A stretch of DNA of 64,000 nt from Sisyra terminalis. Lineage: Eukaryota > Arthropoda > Insecta > Neuroptera > Sisyridae. Position 1 is the stretch's first letter. Every line of letters starts with the position of its first letter. Shown in pieces: positions 1 through 8,732 of the stretch. The notes beneath the pieces are model-generated. The model was not told the origin of the DNA. It searched no databases and saw only the letters and a program-made list of their open reading frames with translations. Where the stretch lies: NCBI GenBank assembly GCA_958496175.1, contig OY292278.1:52142001-52206000 (forward strand), given 5' to 3'. Both the position numbers and the translations under genes were made by a program.

Positions 1-317
1 AATGTAGGTATATTTAGTTGTTGTTGTTGTTGTTTTAAGATTCACTTGAAACATGGACATGAAAAAGAGTAAATGAATTGGAAGATTGGAAATATATGGT
101 ACCTATCCACCTAGATACCAGCTCATGGACTGCGTAAAGTTGAGGGAATATATGAATTTTAGATAATATTCGATGCATTAAAACCAAATATGTAATTAGA
201 ATTTTGATTAAACATCAACTTGTCGAGTAATTAGCGTTTTTAGGCCACTTTCATAAGCCTACATACGGCTTTCATTGTTTGAATTTTGAGAACTTTTGCG
301 AACCGATATTACCGCTG

Positions 318-452
318 CCTGACAACAAAACGCTGAACTATTTTGGAAGCCACGCCCACTTGTATGTAGAACTGGTTTGTGTCTTGGATAAGTGCTAGAT
401 ACAAACCAAAGTGGGCGTGGCTTTCAAAATAGTTCAGCGTTTTGTCGTCAGG
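318..452. repeat. 135 bp imperfect palindrome inside the element
   Basis: The half beginning CCTGACAACAAAACGCTGAA is followed by a short spacer and then its near-perfect reverse complement, which contains the GTGGGCGTGGC core and ends CGTCAGG. It can form a long hairpin. The same palindrome is at 15991-16125, 31762-31896, 47521-47655 and 63273-63407. A single half copy closes the element on the right (2311-2350). It may be a nested MITE or the true terminal inverted repeat of an older element. Confidence 0.85.
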
Positions 453-479
453 TTTGAAGAAGGGGGTCTGTCATTATCG

Positions 480-2010
480 TCATTTAAGGTCAAACATTTC
501 AGACATTTAAGGATGATTTTCTTTATGCCATGTAATGATTGGGATATCAAATGAAAGCTAATTAAATACTCTATTGATTTATATAAAAAAACAGCCAATA
601 TGTCTAAACGATGACATTGAAATTTGATTTTCCGTCAGCGACTACTTCCCTTTCTGACATTTAAGGGTGGTTTGCCCCCCTTAATATATTGAACCCGATT
701 ATGATTGGGATATCTATTGAAAGATAATGAATTACTCTATCGATTGACATCAAAAAAATTACCAATATCTCCAAGCAATTACTTAGAAAACTGATTTTCC
801 TAAATCGACTTTCAACCTTTATAAAATGTTACTTAAATCATGTGATTTCGCGTCAAAAGTAATTAAAAACATTACACTTATATAAAATTGATGGTTTACA
901 GCTAAATTTGACACTTAAATGTTGATTAAAGGTCTACTTTTCGAGAAATAAGCGTCTAAAGGGGGTCTGTCATTATCTTCATTTAGGGCCAAAAATATCT
1001 TTATTTCTTCTCTCCTATCGCTATCAATCGATCGATTATTAGTAAATGATACAAAATATAACATTTCTTCCACTCGAACATCATTTAAAATTGTATTTTC
1101 AACCAATTTGATTTGCATGTTTAGCGGATGTCAAAGTTGTTTATGTTTCGCTCTATAGGCAACCCGGTGAGCATCAAAAAAACAAAATTCGACGATTTGC
1201 CCTTTTTGACCATGCCAATATTCAGTACTCCAACTCAAATTTCGGACATTTCAGGATGATTTTCTGTATGCCATGTAATGATTGGGATATCAAATGAAAG
1301 CTAATTGATTACTCTATTGATTTATCAAAAAAAACAACCAATATATCCATACAATTACTTTAAAAATTGATTTTCCCTAGGCGACTACTACCCTTTCAGA
1401 CATTAAAAGGTGCTTTGCCCCTCTTTTTTCATTGAATTCGATTATGACTGGCATATCAATGGAAAGCTAATGAGTTACTCTATCGAATAATATCAAAAAA
1501 TTACCAATATCTCCAAACAATTACTTTGAAAATGGATTTTTCCTTATCGACTCTTTAGGCCCATTTAAATGCTAATTTCTCGAAAAGTAGACCTTTAATC
1601 AACATTTAAGTGTCAAATTTAGCTGTAAACCATCGATTTTATATAAGTGTAATGTTTTTAATTACTTTTTACGCGAAATCACATGATTTAAGTAACATTT
1701 TATAAAGGTTGAAAGTCGATTTAGGAAAATCAGTTTTCTAAGTAATTGCTTGGAGATATTGGTAATTTTTTGATGTCAATCGATAGAGTAATTCATTATC
1801 TTTCAATAGATATCCCAATCATAATCGAATTCAATATATTAAGGGGGGCAAACCACCCTTAAATGTTAGAAAGGGATGTAGTTGCTGACGGAAAAGCAAA
1901 TTTCAATGTCATCGTTTAGACATATTGGTTGTTTTTTTTGATAAATCAATAGAGTAATCAATTAGCTTTCATTTGGTATCCCAATCATTACATGACATAA
2001 AGAAAATCAT
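480..2010. repeat. About 160 bp subrepeat, four direct and two inverted copies
   Basis: A module around the phrase GATTGGGATATCAAATGAAA, followed by an ACTCTATTGATT phrase and an ACCAATAT...CAATTACTT phrase, occurs in direct orientation near 536, 704, 1289 and 1445, and inverted near 1815 and 1985. Copies are clearly diverged from each other. They account for the small spurious ORFs in this stretch. The same set occurs in every unit. Confidence 0.7.
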
Positions 2011-2806
2011 CCTTAAATGTCTGAAATTTGAGTTAGAGTACTGAATATTGGCATGTTCAAAAAGGGCAAATCGTCGAATTTTGTTTTTTTGATGCTCACC
2101 GGGTTGCCTATAGAGCGAAACATAAACAACTTTGACATCCGCTAAACATGCAAATCAAATTGGTTGAAAATACAATTTTAAATGATGTTCGAGTGGAAAA
2201 AATGTTATATTTTGTATCATTTACTAATAATCGATCGGTTTATAACGATAGAAGGGAAGAAATAAAGATATTTTTGATCCTAAATGAAGATAATGACATA
2301 CCCCTTCAAACCTGACAACAAAACGCTGAACTATTTTGAAAGCCACGCCCAGTTTGCCACTATGTAGAACCGGATAGAAATGGATCTTGGATAATTGTAA
2401 TTAGTGGACATTAAATTAATGAAAATACCATTTAAAACGATCGATTCATGCTTAAATTGTGTTAACTTGCATCGATAAGCTTCACTTTATCGATTTAAAT
2501 CGATATTACAATCGTAAAGTAATGCTCCGAGTGAAATGGAGTTCCTTAACCTCTTATTTTAGCATACAAACAAAACGCTAATTTCTCGAAAAGTGAACGT
2601 TTAATTGAAATTCTAAGTTCATTTTCGGTTTTAATGCATCGGATATTATCTAAAAATCATACATTTACTTAATTTACATTGGCAAGTATTGATTTTTATC
2701 TGCGGGTGTTTGCTCGTATGTATATCAACATGGGCAGTTTTAAAAATTGTTGTTTGTAACTTTGAACTAAACAAATAAACAGACAAATATAACAAAATAT
2801 GAATAA

Positions 2807-2812
2807 TTTATT
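2807..2812 (-). terminator. Poly(A) signal AATAAA for locus A
   Basis: AATAAA on the minus strand, downstream of the terminal stop at 2893. Same site at 18480, 34246 and 50005. In DNA this AT-rich one hexamer is weak evidence; position is the main support. Confidence 0.35.
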
Positions 2813-2892
2813 TAAATAATTCAACAAGTTGTATGGATCCAGTAGTAGATATCGGTAGATCTCCCGTTCTCAATAAAGTTCATTAGATGGGC

Positions 2893-2979
2893 TTATTGGT
2901 AGTCATTTTTCCGGTGGTTGTTGTTGTTCTTGTTGGTTTTGGCACTAGTGTTGCTTGCTTCTTCATTCAATATAAATAT
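2893..2979 (-). CDS. Locus A terminal exon
   Basis: Acceptor ATCTACTAG, then 28 codons starting IFILNEEASNTSAKTNKNNN, a hydrophilic asparagine/lysine-rich tail, and a TAA. The AATAAA lies about 80 bp downstream on the same strand. Confidence 0.45.
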   Translation of the reverse strand: MFILNEEASNTSAKTNKNNNNHRKNDYQ

Positions 2980-5846
2980 CTAGTAGATATAAATATTTCT
3001 TGCTTTGCTCCTCCTTATTTCTTTATTGCCTTTATTTGATTCTTGAGCCAGACACCTTGCTTATTATATATATAGCTATTCGGAGAATAAATTCTTGATG
3101 ACTTTGCTTATGATGATTCTGCAACGTTCGCTTAACTATTATTTACTTCCACTTTTGCGGAAAGGGGCGCTTCAAATCCAATAAATCACCTGAAAAATAA
3201 AATTACATGAATAAGAAAAGAACATTCTCTTCTTCGTAATCTTTAACATGGTTTCCAATAGATAGATATATTGATGGAGATAAATTGGAGATCAGAATCT
3301 GCTGGACGGTCCTTTTTCAGCGATTAGGTATTTGCCGTGCTGCGGACGCGAACTCTTGTCCACGAGCTGTTCCAGCAGGTCGATGATTGCCTACGTTTCC
3401 TTTTCCCCTCTGGCCCCTGTGCTGTTTTTCCTTCTGTTCCTGTGCTAGATATAGTGACGTGGGATTAGGAATGTCCGAATACTCAATAATTCCTCCATTC
3501 TACGTTAGCAAATAGAGTGTCAGGGGACAATTATGGATATAATTGTGATTGATAACAACAAATTATTTTGACATTAAAGATAAACTTTATGGCAACGAAA
3601 CATATTTGAAGAAAACTTAAGCCATTAACAAAGAAATTCAAAGATAGATTGATTTTTTGACACACAGAAATTTTTCAAAGTAGTCTTGAGAAGATCTTCA
3701 AAAGGAGGCAAAATGCTGTGCTAACTAACTGCTGCAATAAATTAATTTCTTTTCCTGATTCTTATACTCAAGGTTTATAAATTATTGCACAGGTTGCCCC
3801 ATTAGACAAAAAAATGACGTCTTACGAAAAATTTTGAAGTTTGAATCAGTCTAAAGATATATACGATTTTTTTTTTTTTTTACGGAATCTCTCCAATTTG
3901 GATATTATAACAGTAATAATTTCCTTCCGTATGTTATTAGTGATAAGTCCACAAATACACGGAGGCATGATGGAAAGTCTAAGCTTTGAACTTGTGCGTC
4001 TGCAATTGCATATCTCTTCTTATTTAGAAAGAAAAACGGACACTCCTTTTCTGAAATTTTAAAAAACTATTGATTGAATGATAAAAGTAATAAAACTCTA
4101 ACGGATTACCATTCACCAAATATATTTGTTACAAAGCGAATTTAATTTAGGTAACAACTGCTTTTCTCTGCATCCATTTTGAGACTCAAAATCTGTAAAA
4201 ATAAAATCATATTATTATTTGAATTTGAGTACAATTATTTCACTCCAGAAGACTGTTTTAATGTTATTGTAAAATTATTGTAGGAGACATGTAAACTTTT
4301 AAAATGGTAGGTAAATAGTAAAGCTCTACATACTTGTTGTATTTTGATTATAAAACTATTACATGAATATTCCACAATCACCACACTGCATTCATTCCAG
4401 ATTTGGTTGTTTTCAGGTAAACTCCAAGTCCTATTGACCCCCGAAATTGTGGGTTTGGAGGAGAATAATGCTGCGAATCCCATGGACAATTACACCACAT
4501 TATAGGATTTCTGTATCCGAAAGTCATTCCTGGATTCGTTCAAAAAGCGTGGATTCATTAAAGCCATTTTTTGTGGATGTACACCAAAACTTAACTTTTA
4601 TATGTAAAGAGGGTCTCTCTTTCACTTCCATCTAAAATAAAAGTTTTTAATTTAATCTGGGTATTAGGTACCTTGATACTTTGATCCAAAGATTTACATA
4701 CTTACCACAAAAGTTTATTGTCTTTATTTAACTCTCATTTAACTTTTACGCAATTGTCTACAAAGAATTTGAAGTTGAGTAAAACTTGAAGTAATTTCAC
4801 AAAATCTTCGTAAATTTTATTACATCTTATTGTCGGACTATTAATTTCATCTTATGACTCCAAAAAAAAAAAAAAAAAAGGCGAAGACTGCAACGTGCAA
4901 AAGTAAGAGCCGAAGAGGAACTCGAATTGGGGAAAAACTTGGGATTATTGTTCTCTATCCTCACACATATCACATCTCATTTCCGCATTATTACTTTCAA
5001 CCCATGTGTTCGATTAGTACTTGAGGATAGTAGTTTGTAGAAGCCAGAACCAAGTAGAGCTTCGTTGGTACTAATTCTTGTCAAATCTTCATCATCTGAT
5101 CCGTGCAGTAATATGGACCTGGTAACTGAACAAAGAGTCAATATTCCTGATTCAAGTATGGTACTACCTAGGTACTACCAAATGGTTCCAACAAATCCCG
5201 AGGGAATTAATTGAAATAACTTTTCAAATGACGTCAAATATAAGGGGCAATACTTAATAAACCCTGAGATAGATTGCCAATAGAACACAAGACATTGTTA
5301 GAATACCTAATAGATAATATATATTAAGTTCCTAATAACTATACAACATGCAAAAGCAACAAGTAGCATTTGTTTGTATTCCATTGATTCCTATTTTGGA
5401 AAATTTAAATATCAATTTCGGAAATATATAATAATGCAAGCGATTAAATAAGACAATTAACATAATTTTAGGGCAACAATTAAGAGAAAATTACTTTTTT
5501 CTTGTGCATGAAAAACTAACCTCATTGTAGGTACTGTGCAATTTTTATCTTTCGACAATTTGAAAAATTTACTTACAGTTTTCCATTTCCATATTCCAAT
5601 CGATGCACCAAATAATAGTTTTGCTATAAATTGAGAAATTTAATTAATAATGCACAAATTTCCGCTACTTTATCGCTGATTTCATTGCAACTTGGTCGAT
5701 CAAAACAACAGGTGGTCGGCAGTTGTTGTATGTGTATGTATACACATAAAAGGAGAATAATAATAATAAAGTAAGTAGAAAAGATCGATGAAATGCAAGT
5801 TAAAGAGAGAAGTGAATAGTATCACGTAAACTAACATTTCCAACAT
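2893..5846 (-). CDS. Locus A, multi-exon secreted-protein-like gene (unit 1)
   Basis: I read this as one minus-strand gene of many short exons. The 5' exon encodes a hydrophobic, signal-peptide-like N terminus (ATG at 5846). Downstream open pieces flanked by GT and AG sites lie at 4524-4631, 4334-4440, 4117-4192, 3905-4050, 3675-3731, 3317-3499, 3143-3189, 3056-3118 and 2893-2979, followed by AATAAA (read on the minus strand) at 2807-2812. Introns visible between them are short, for example 4632-4705. Residue content is lysine, asparagine and cysteine bearing, with no domain I recognise. A secreted product is inferred. The exact exon chain is not settled: several junctions do not stay in phase with the splice sites I chose, so some pieces may be skipped, mis-bounded or pseudogenic. 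Locus C is a diverged paralogue of its 5' half. Confidence 0.5.
3056..3118 (-). CDS. Locus A exon, NHHKQSHQEF frame
   Basis: Acceptor GTTGCAG, then exactly 21 codons NHHKQSHQEFILRIAIYIIS plus K, and donor AAG|GTGTCTGG. Unit 4 has lost one TA from the dinucleotide run inside this exon (near 50270), which would shift the frame there. Either unit 4 carries a damaged copy or this exon is not translated. Confidence 0.4.
3143..3189 (-). CDS. Locus A microexon, DLLDLKRPFPQKWK
   Basis: Acceptor TTTTATTTTTCAG followed by GT and a 14-codon frame DLLDLKRPFPQKWK. A GTAAAT lies near its end and could be the donor. Starting with two bases that complete a codon matches the other AG|NN exons in the unit. 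Confidence 0.4.
3317..3499 (-). CDS. Locus A exon, two overlapping open frames
   Basis: Acceptor CTATTTGCTAACGTAG (with a branch-point-like CTAAC), then 60 open codons starting NGGIIEYSDIPNPTSLYLAQ followed by EQKEKQHRGQRGKGN, a basic, charged stretch. It is the most GC-rich and coding-like stretch of the unit. From 3390 to 3292 a second frame is open and reads AIIDLLEQLVDKSSRPQHGK then YLIAEKGPSSRF before a stop. The two frames join only with a frameshift or a second acceptor at the repeated ACGTAG. I recognise neither protein. Confidence 0.5.
   Translation of the reverse strand, partial: NGGIIEYSDIPNPTSLYLAQEQKEKQHRGQRGKGNVGNHRPAGTARGQEFASAARQIPNR
3675..3731 (-). CDS. Locus A small exon, 3 bp indel between units
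   Basis: Acceptor TTTATTGCAG, then the frame QLVSTAFCLLLKIFSRLL and a stop. Units 3 and 4 lack exactly three bases here, removing one leucine and keeping the frame. The retained frame is modest support for coding. Confidence 0.4.
   Translation of the reverse strand, partial: QLVSTAFCLLLKIFSRLL
3905..4050 (-). CDS. Locus A exon, KECPFFFLNKKRYAI frame
   Basis: Acceptor AAAATTTCAG, then two bases and a 47-codon open frame beginning KECPFFFLNKKRYAIADAQV and containing DFPSCLRVFVDLSL. The true exon probably ends earlier, at a GT after PSCL. The length and varied residue content are unusual for chance in DNA this AT-rich. A variable T-run on the plus strand lies just past it (3866-3881). Confidence 0.5.
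4117..4192 (-). CDS. Locus A exon after TTTTTACAG|AT
   Basis: A pyrimidine-rich acceptor is followed by AT and then an open frame FESQNGCREKQLLPKLNSLC...KYIW. The donor may be TTTG|GTGAATG at 4117 or CTTT|GTAACA slightly earlier. The AG|AT start matches the junction seen repeatedly in the 9.7-11.9 kb tract. The intron upstream is about 140 bp. Confidence 0.5.
4334..4440 (-). CDS. Locus A exon, cysteine/tyrosine-bearing
   Basis: Acceptor CAATAG at 4441-4446 (minus reading) and strong donor CAA|GTATGTAG. The frame reads TWSLPENNQIWNECSVVIVE followed by YSCNSFIIKIQQ, giving a C-x(6)-Y-x-C spacing. Loci B and C have alignable exons ending at the same donor (8692, 13500), but with stops in the corresponding frame. 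In unit 2 the donor is GTAGGTAG in place of GTATGTAG. Confidence 0.5.
4524..4631 (-). CDS. Locus A exon with FWCTSTK core
   Basis: Follows the 74 bp intron. The phase-0 frame is open for 35 codons and contains VKFWCTSTKNGF and TLFERIQE. Locus C has the same frame with AKFWCTSTKKWP and TLFERILEYR, so the protein frame is conserved although the DNA has diverged and carries an indel. A GTTAAGT at about 4594 could also act as a donor and give a 36-38 nt microexon in another frame; both readings are possible. Confidence 0.5.
   Translation of the reverse strand: MEVKERPSLHIKVKFWCTSTKNGFNESTLFERIQE
4632..4705 (-). other. 74 bp intron in locus A
   Basis: Read on the minus strand, the donor is TTTTGTG|GTAAGTATG and the acceptor is TTTTATTTTAG|ATGGAAG. 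Locus C has an intron of exactly the same length (13825-13898) with equally strong sites, and locus B keeps a donor and acceptor at the homologous places. Conservation of both sites across diverged paralogues is good evidence for real splicing on this strand. Confidence 0.7.
5700..5846 (-). CDS. Locus A first exon, signal-peptide-like
   Basis: Open frame of 48 codons from ATG at 5846, beginning MLEMLVYVILFTSLFNLHFI, a short N-region followed by a hydrophobic core as in a secretory signal. I chose this ATG because the paralogous locus C starts at the same aligned position with a stop codon directly upstream, and because a 5 bp indel just upstream (present in units 2-4, absent here) shifts any longer N-terminal frame. 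The exon may end at a GT near 5740. Equivalent exons are 21376-21522, 37139-37285 and 52892-53038. Confidence 0.5.
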   Translation of the reverse strand: MLEMLVYVILFTSLFNLHFIDLFYLLYYYYSPFMCIHTHTTTADHLLF

Positions 5847-5946
5847 TTTCCACCCGTCCCCATATTCCTTTCGACTCCTTAATACTTCGAAAGGTAAAAA
5901 TAACGCTTTGCATTTTCCCTGTTTTTAGTTGAACATAATTTATTTT

Positions 5947-6138
5947 TCACCAATTAAGGGCATATCCTAAGTGGGGGGATCGTGGGGATAAATTCAAGGC
6001 ATTCAAGTTAACCAAAAAAATAATGCCAATCAGGCAGTTATTGTATTGTTCAAACGGTTCTAAACGATTCGGAATGTTCAATAAAACATGAACGACCATT
6101 GTTGTATTGAACTGCCCCCTAGCGAAATAATATGACAA
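5947..6138 (-). CDS. D exon copy 1 (unit 1)
   Basis: Open frame, identical or nearly so in all units, containing YYFARGQFNTTMVVHVLLNI and PNRLEPFEQYNNCLIGIIFL. About 0.8 kb away (6809-6913) a diverged DNA copy keeps the same frame, TRGQFHTIIAIHFRLNYLNT. Conservation of a frame between diverged duplicates supports a protein-coding exon. It lies upstream of locus A's first exon on the same strand, so it either belongs to a different transcript whose 3' end is here or is an upstream relic. No start or splice site is decisive. Confidence 0.4.
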   Translation of the reverse strand: MSYYFARGQFNTTMVVHVLLNIPNRLEPFEQYNNCLIGIIFLVNLNALNLSPRSPHLGYALNW

Positions 6139-6808
6139 TACCTTTGAATTTTAAAATATGAAATTTTTGAACCCAAAACTTGGACCATAAAAATGTAACG
6201 CCTTTAATATTGGAATGACATTGAATTACAGCAATAAAGAAATTTAAAATTAAATAAGGGCAAGGGAGTTTATGGAGAGTGTAGGTAGCTCAGAATTCTC
6301 ACAGAACACCCTAAACATATCTAAAACAAATATTATTTTTCTATCCAATTTTCCTTTTTTCCCCATCAAAGTCTGACACAATAATGAAAATTGCAAACCA
6401 CAACATTATAGGTCCATAAGAAGCTAAAATGAAAAAGCTTTTTCTTTAATAAATCCAAGTTAAAATAAAAAGCGTTGAATATGGCAAAGGGTGTGGGAAT
6501 TGTCATTTGATTGTTTGCAAATGAAAAAGGCGAAACTAGAAAAATAAATAAAACCGGCTCTAGAATTTAATCGTGAAAATCATAAGGAAAAAAATTGGAA
6601 TATTTAATTCATATTCTAGCGATTTTCCTTTGACAAGTAATGTGACAGCGGTGAAAAAATTTTCATATTGCAAACCTTTTCTTTGGGCACATTCAACATA
6701 ACCTTTTGTCTAACTTTTTAGATGAAAGAAAAACTGGTCAATAAAATAATGATTTCCCAACTGTAGGCATTCTGAAATGACAATTTTTAGTTCGTTATAA
6801 ATAAAAAT

Positions 6809-6913
6809 TTACTTGAAAACCCAATGGAACCAAGAATTTCTTTCAGTGTTCAAATAGTTCAAACGAAAATGTATGGCAATTATTGTATGAAACTGGCCTC
6901 TGGTTAATGAACT
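6809..6913 (-). CDS. D exon copy 2 (unit 1), diverged
   Basis: Thirty-four open codons ending in a stop, with TRGQFHTIIAIHFRLNYLNT aligning to ARGQFNTTMVVHVLLNIPNR of copy 1. The DNA flanking both copies is also duplicated: both are next to a CAAAAATTTCATATTTT stretch. A second frame across the same DNA is open too, so the frame assignment rests on the alignment with copy 1. Confidence 0.35.
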   Translation of the reverse strand, partial: SSLTRGQFHTIIAIHFRLNYLNTERNSWFHWVFK

Positions 6914-8165
6914 TTACAATATCTTTGAATTTGAAAATATGAAATTTTTGAACGCTTTGAAACCACGGAATATGTTAAAACTATAAAAATTAAATCCTAT
7001 TATATTGGGACCATTTGAACTCTTAAATAGCGATCTACATATAATAACTAATATCAATAATTTACTGATTATTTGGTTTCAATGTAAACCAGAAAAATCG
7101 ACATTGTAATTGAATTGGATTAAATCTAATGTGAACAATCCATTAGCAACCTGTAGGTACTGACCTCATATTCCTATCGATAATTTATTTAAAAAAAAAA
7201 AGCAATAAGAAAGTTTCTTTAATTCAATTCGGTTAGTGCAATACTTTAGTTATTCAGCGTTAAGAATTTAAAAAGCTTCCAACAAATAGTTTTACATTAA
7301 ATAAAAATTATTTAAAATAATAATTAAGAGAACATTTTTCACCGAATTCAATTAAGAAGAGCCAATGTAATCTCACCTTCATTTAAAAACTACTTGTCGT
7401 AGGTACTATCTTCTATCAATCCATACAACTTATTTTGAAAATAATTACGAGAGAGTACTTATTTGAGCCTTTAATTAAAATCCCAAACAAATTCCTAATC
7501 AAGAATCAGTTGAATTAGCCGATGCAATTGCTTTAATAACTAAGGAAATTTAATTGATTTTTCCTTTTTCAAGTTGAATTTTAATTCTATTGAATTATGT
7601 ATATAGTGCAGAAGTTAACAATATCGTTTGCAGTGTAAATCTAGGAAATGTTTATGAGATATTTTTTAAAGGCTTAATAAAATCTTAAAAATGTTTTGAT
7701 ACTTGATAATAAATTTAAATAAACCATTGTGACGTTATCCTGAATATTAAAATGAATTCTTTTAAGAAAAAGATGCAATGATGTTGCCTTAATAGTTTGA
7801 TGAATACTTAAATTTCTATCAGTGGCTTAAATATTAAAGTATTTTTAGATATTTATCTATATGCAGCAAGTGCACAGAATGTAGTATAACATAAACAATT
7901 TGTTAAATTTGTGTGCTTATGAAAATTAAATATTTTAGCAATTAAAAAAAATGATGTCTACAATAATTTTCTTTGTTACTTATGAAATTTACAAAATCAA
8001 TTTTAAAATCAACTATACCTACAAACTTTTCACACTTCATCACAATAACGACACAATAGTTTAATTATAAATCAAGTGACGGGTACAATTAATTTGTACA
8101 AACCAGTAGAAGAAATTTAAATTTCTGCCGTTGAAATCGTCGTCGATCGGCGCCACTCCAAGCCC

Positions 8166-8173
8166 TATATAAA
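8166..8173 (+). promoter_or_regulatory. TATA-like box TATATAAA
   Basis: Sits in an unusually GC-rich local context (GATCGGCGCC just upstream). Read on the minus strand the same site gives TTTATATA, so orientation is uncertain. Downstream on the plus strand an AATAAA and an A-run follow within about 220 bp. Confidence 0.3.
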
Positions 8174-8352
8174 TGGGGAGAAAATATACATCTTTTATTT
8201 TACATTTACACTTAGTGTAGCATATATCTATGGATATTATATCAATATTTATGCATCAATATCATTCTTCTATTATTAGCTGCGCTTGCAATATATATAT
8301 ATGGGAATAGTTGATCTTCATAATCTCGATGACAATTGATTTGTTTTCGTTG

Positions 8353-8389
8353 AATAAATTAAAATCATCTAAAAAAAAAAAAAAAAAAA
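8353..8389 (+). other. AATAAA followed by an A-run
   Basis: AATAAA at 8353-8358, then an A-run at 8371-8389 whose length varies between units. The arrangement resembles the end of a retroposed transcript or a small plus-strand transcription unit starting near the TATA-like box. A simple slippage-prone A tract is equally possible. Confidence 0.3.
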
Positions 8390-8691
8390 CTTAAATTAAT
8401 TTCACCACTTACTTAACAAATATTAATTAATCCTATTTGAAGTAATGTATGATATTGTTATGCTAAATCACCTAAACGATGATAACACAGTAGGTGGTCT
8501 TACAACTGTTGTAAATCCAATTGGAATGAATTTACAACGATACACCACGAGAGGTATACGGGGTGATTACGTATGAGTATTTAAAGATAAATATTCCGAA
8601 TACAAAATGAATATTGTCTAGGTAAGCTATACTTATGCAATCGTTGATATTAACCAGAACCAATATAACATAGTGAATAATATCAACTTAC

Positions 8692-8732
8692 TTGAATTAT
8701 AAATGATTATCTAATCTCTGGATGCATTTCTC
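8692..8732 (-). pseudogene. Locus B exon paralogous to the 4334-4440 exon
   Basis: Acceptor CGCTGTGCAG and donor TTCAA|GTAAGTTG bracket 41 bases that align with the 3' part of the homologous locus A and C exons. The frame EKCIQRLDNHL ends in a stop before the donor, so this copy is probably not translated in that phase although both splice sites are intact. Confidence 0.35.

Larger units (their letters stand above)
151..2662. mobile_element. Foldback-type non-autonomous element (unit 1)
   Basis: The outer arms 151-240 and 2572-2662 are inverted copies of each other (both contain the GATGCATTAAAACC core and a TTAGCGTTTT end). Inside, 318-452 is a palindrome, and its half sequence recurs alone at 2311-2350. 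The segment 454-960 is matched in reverse by about 1563-2030, and 961-1260 by about 2030-2310, giving an A-B-A'-B' order instead of a simple hairpin. No transposase frame is visible; the small ORF around 915-1118 lies in repeat sequence and is not credible as a gene. The structure fits a foldback or MITE-like DNA element mobilised in trans. Family unknown; I could not identify a target-site duplication by eye. Confidence 0.8.
6914..8690. other. AT-rich interval without a supported exon
   Basis: About 1.8 kb, very AT-rich, stops in all frames at short intervals. It contains weak echoes of the A/C paralogue DNA near 7150-7430 (ATTAAGAGAA, ACCTC and GTAGGTACT phrases) and the plus-strand TATA-like box and A-run described separately. 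The same interval recurs in the other units. Confidence 0.6.

Noticed and set aside
915..1118. 67-codon minus-strand frame repeated in every unit
   Set aside because: It lies inside the foldback element's repeat arms; the inverted arm carries a diverged version with no sign of coding constraint.
318..2350. CRISPR-like or satellite array
   Set aside because: Repeats are few, diverged, partly inverted and not separated by unique spacers of constant length; a foldback element explains them.
4447..4635. 62-codon plus-strand frame in all units
   Set aside because: Opposite strand of the FWCTSTK and NECSVV exons of locus A; the minus frame is the one shared with locus C.
8371..8389. Poly-A tail of a processed pseudogene as a firm call
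   Set aside because: No recognisable coding sequence upstream and no flanking target duplication seen; left as a low-confidence observation only.
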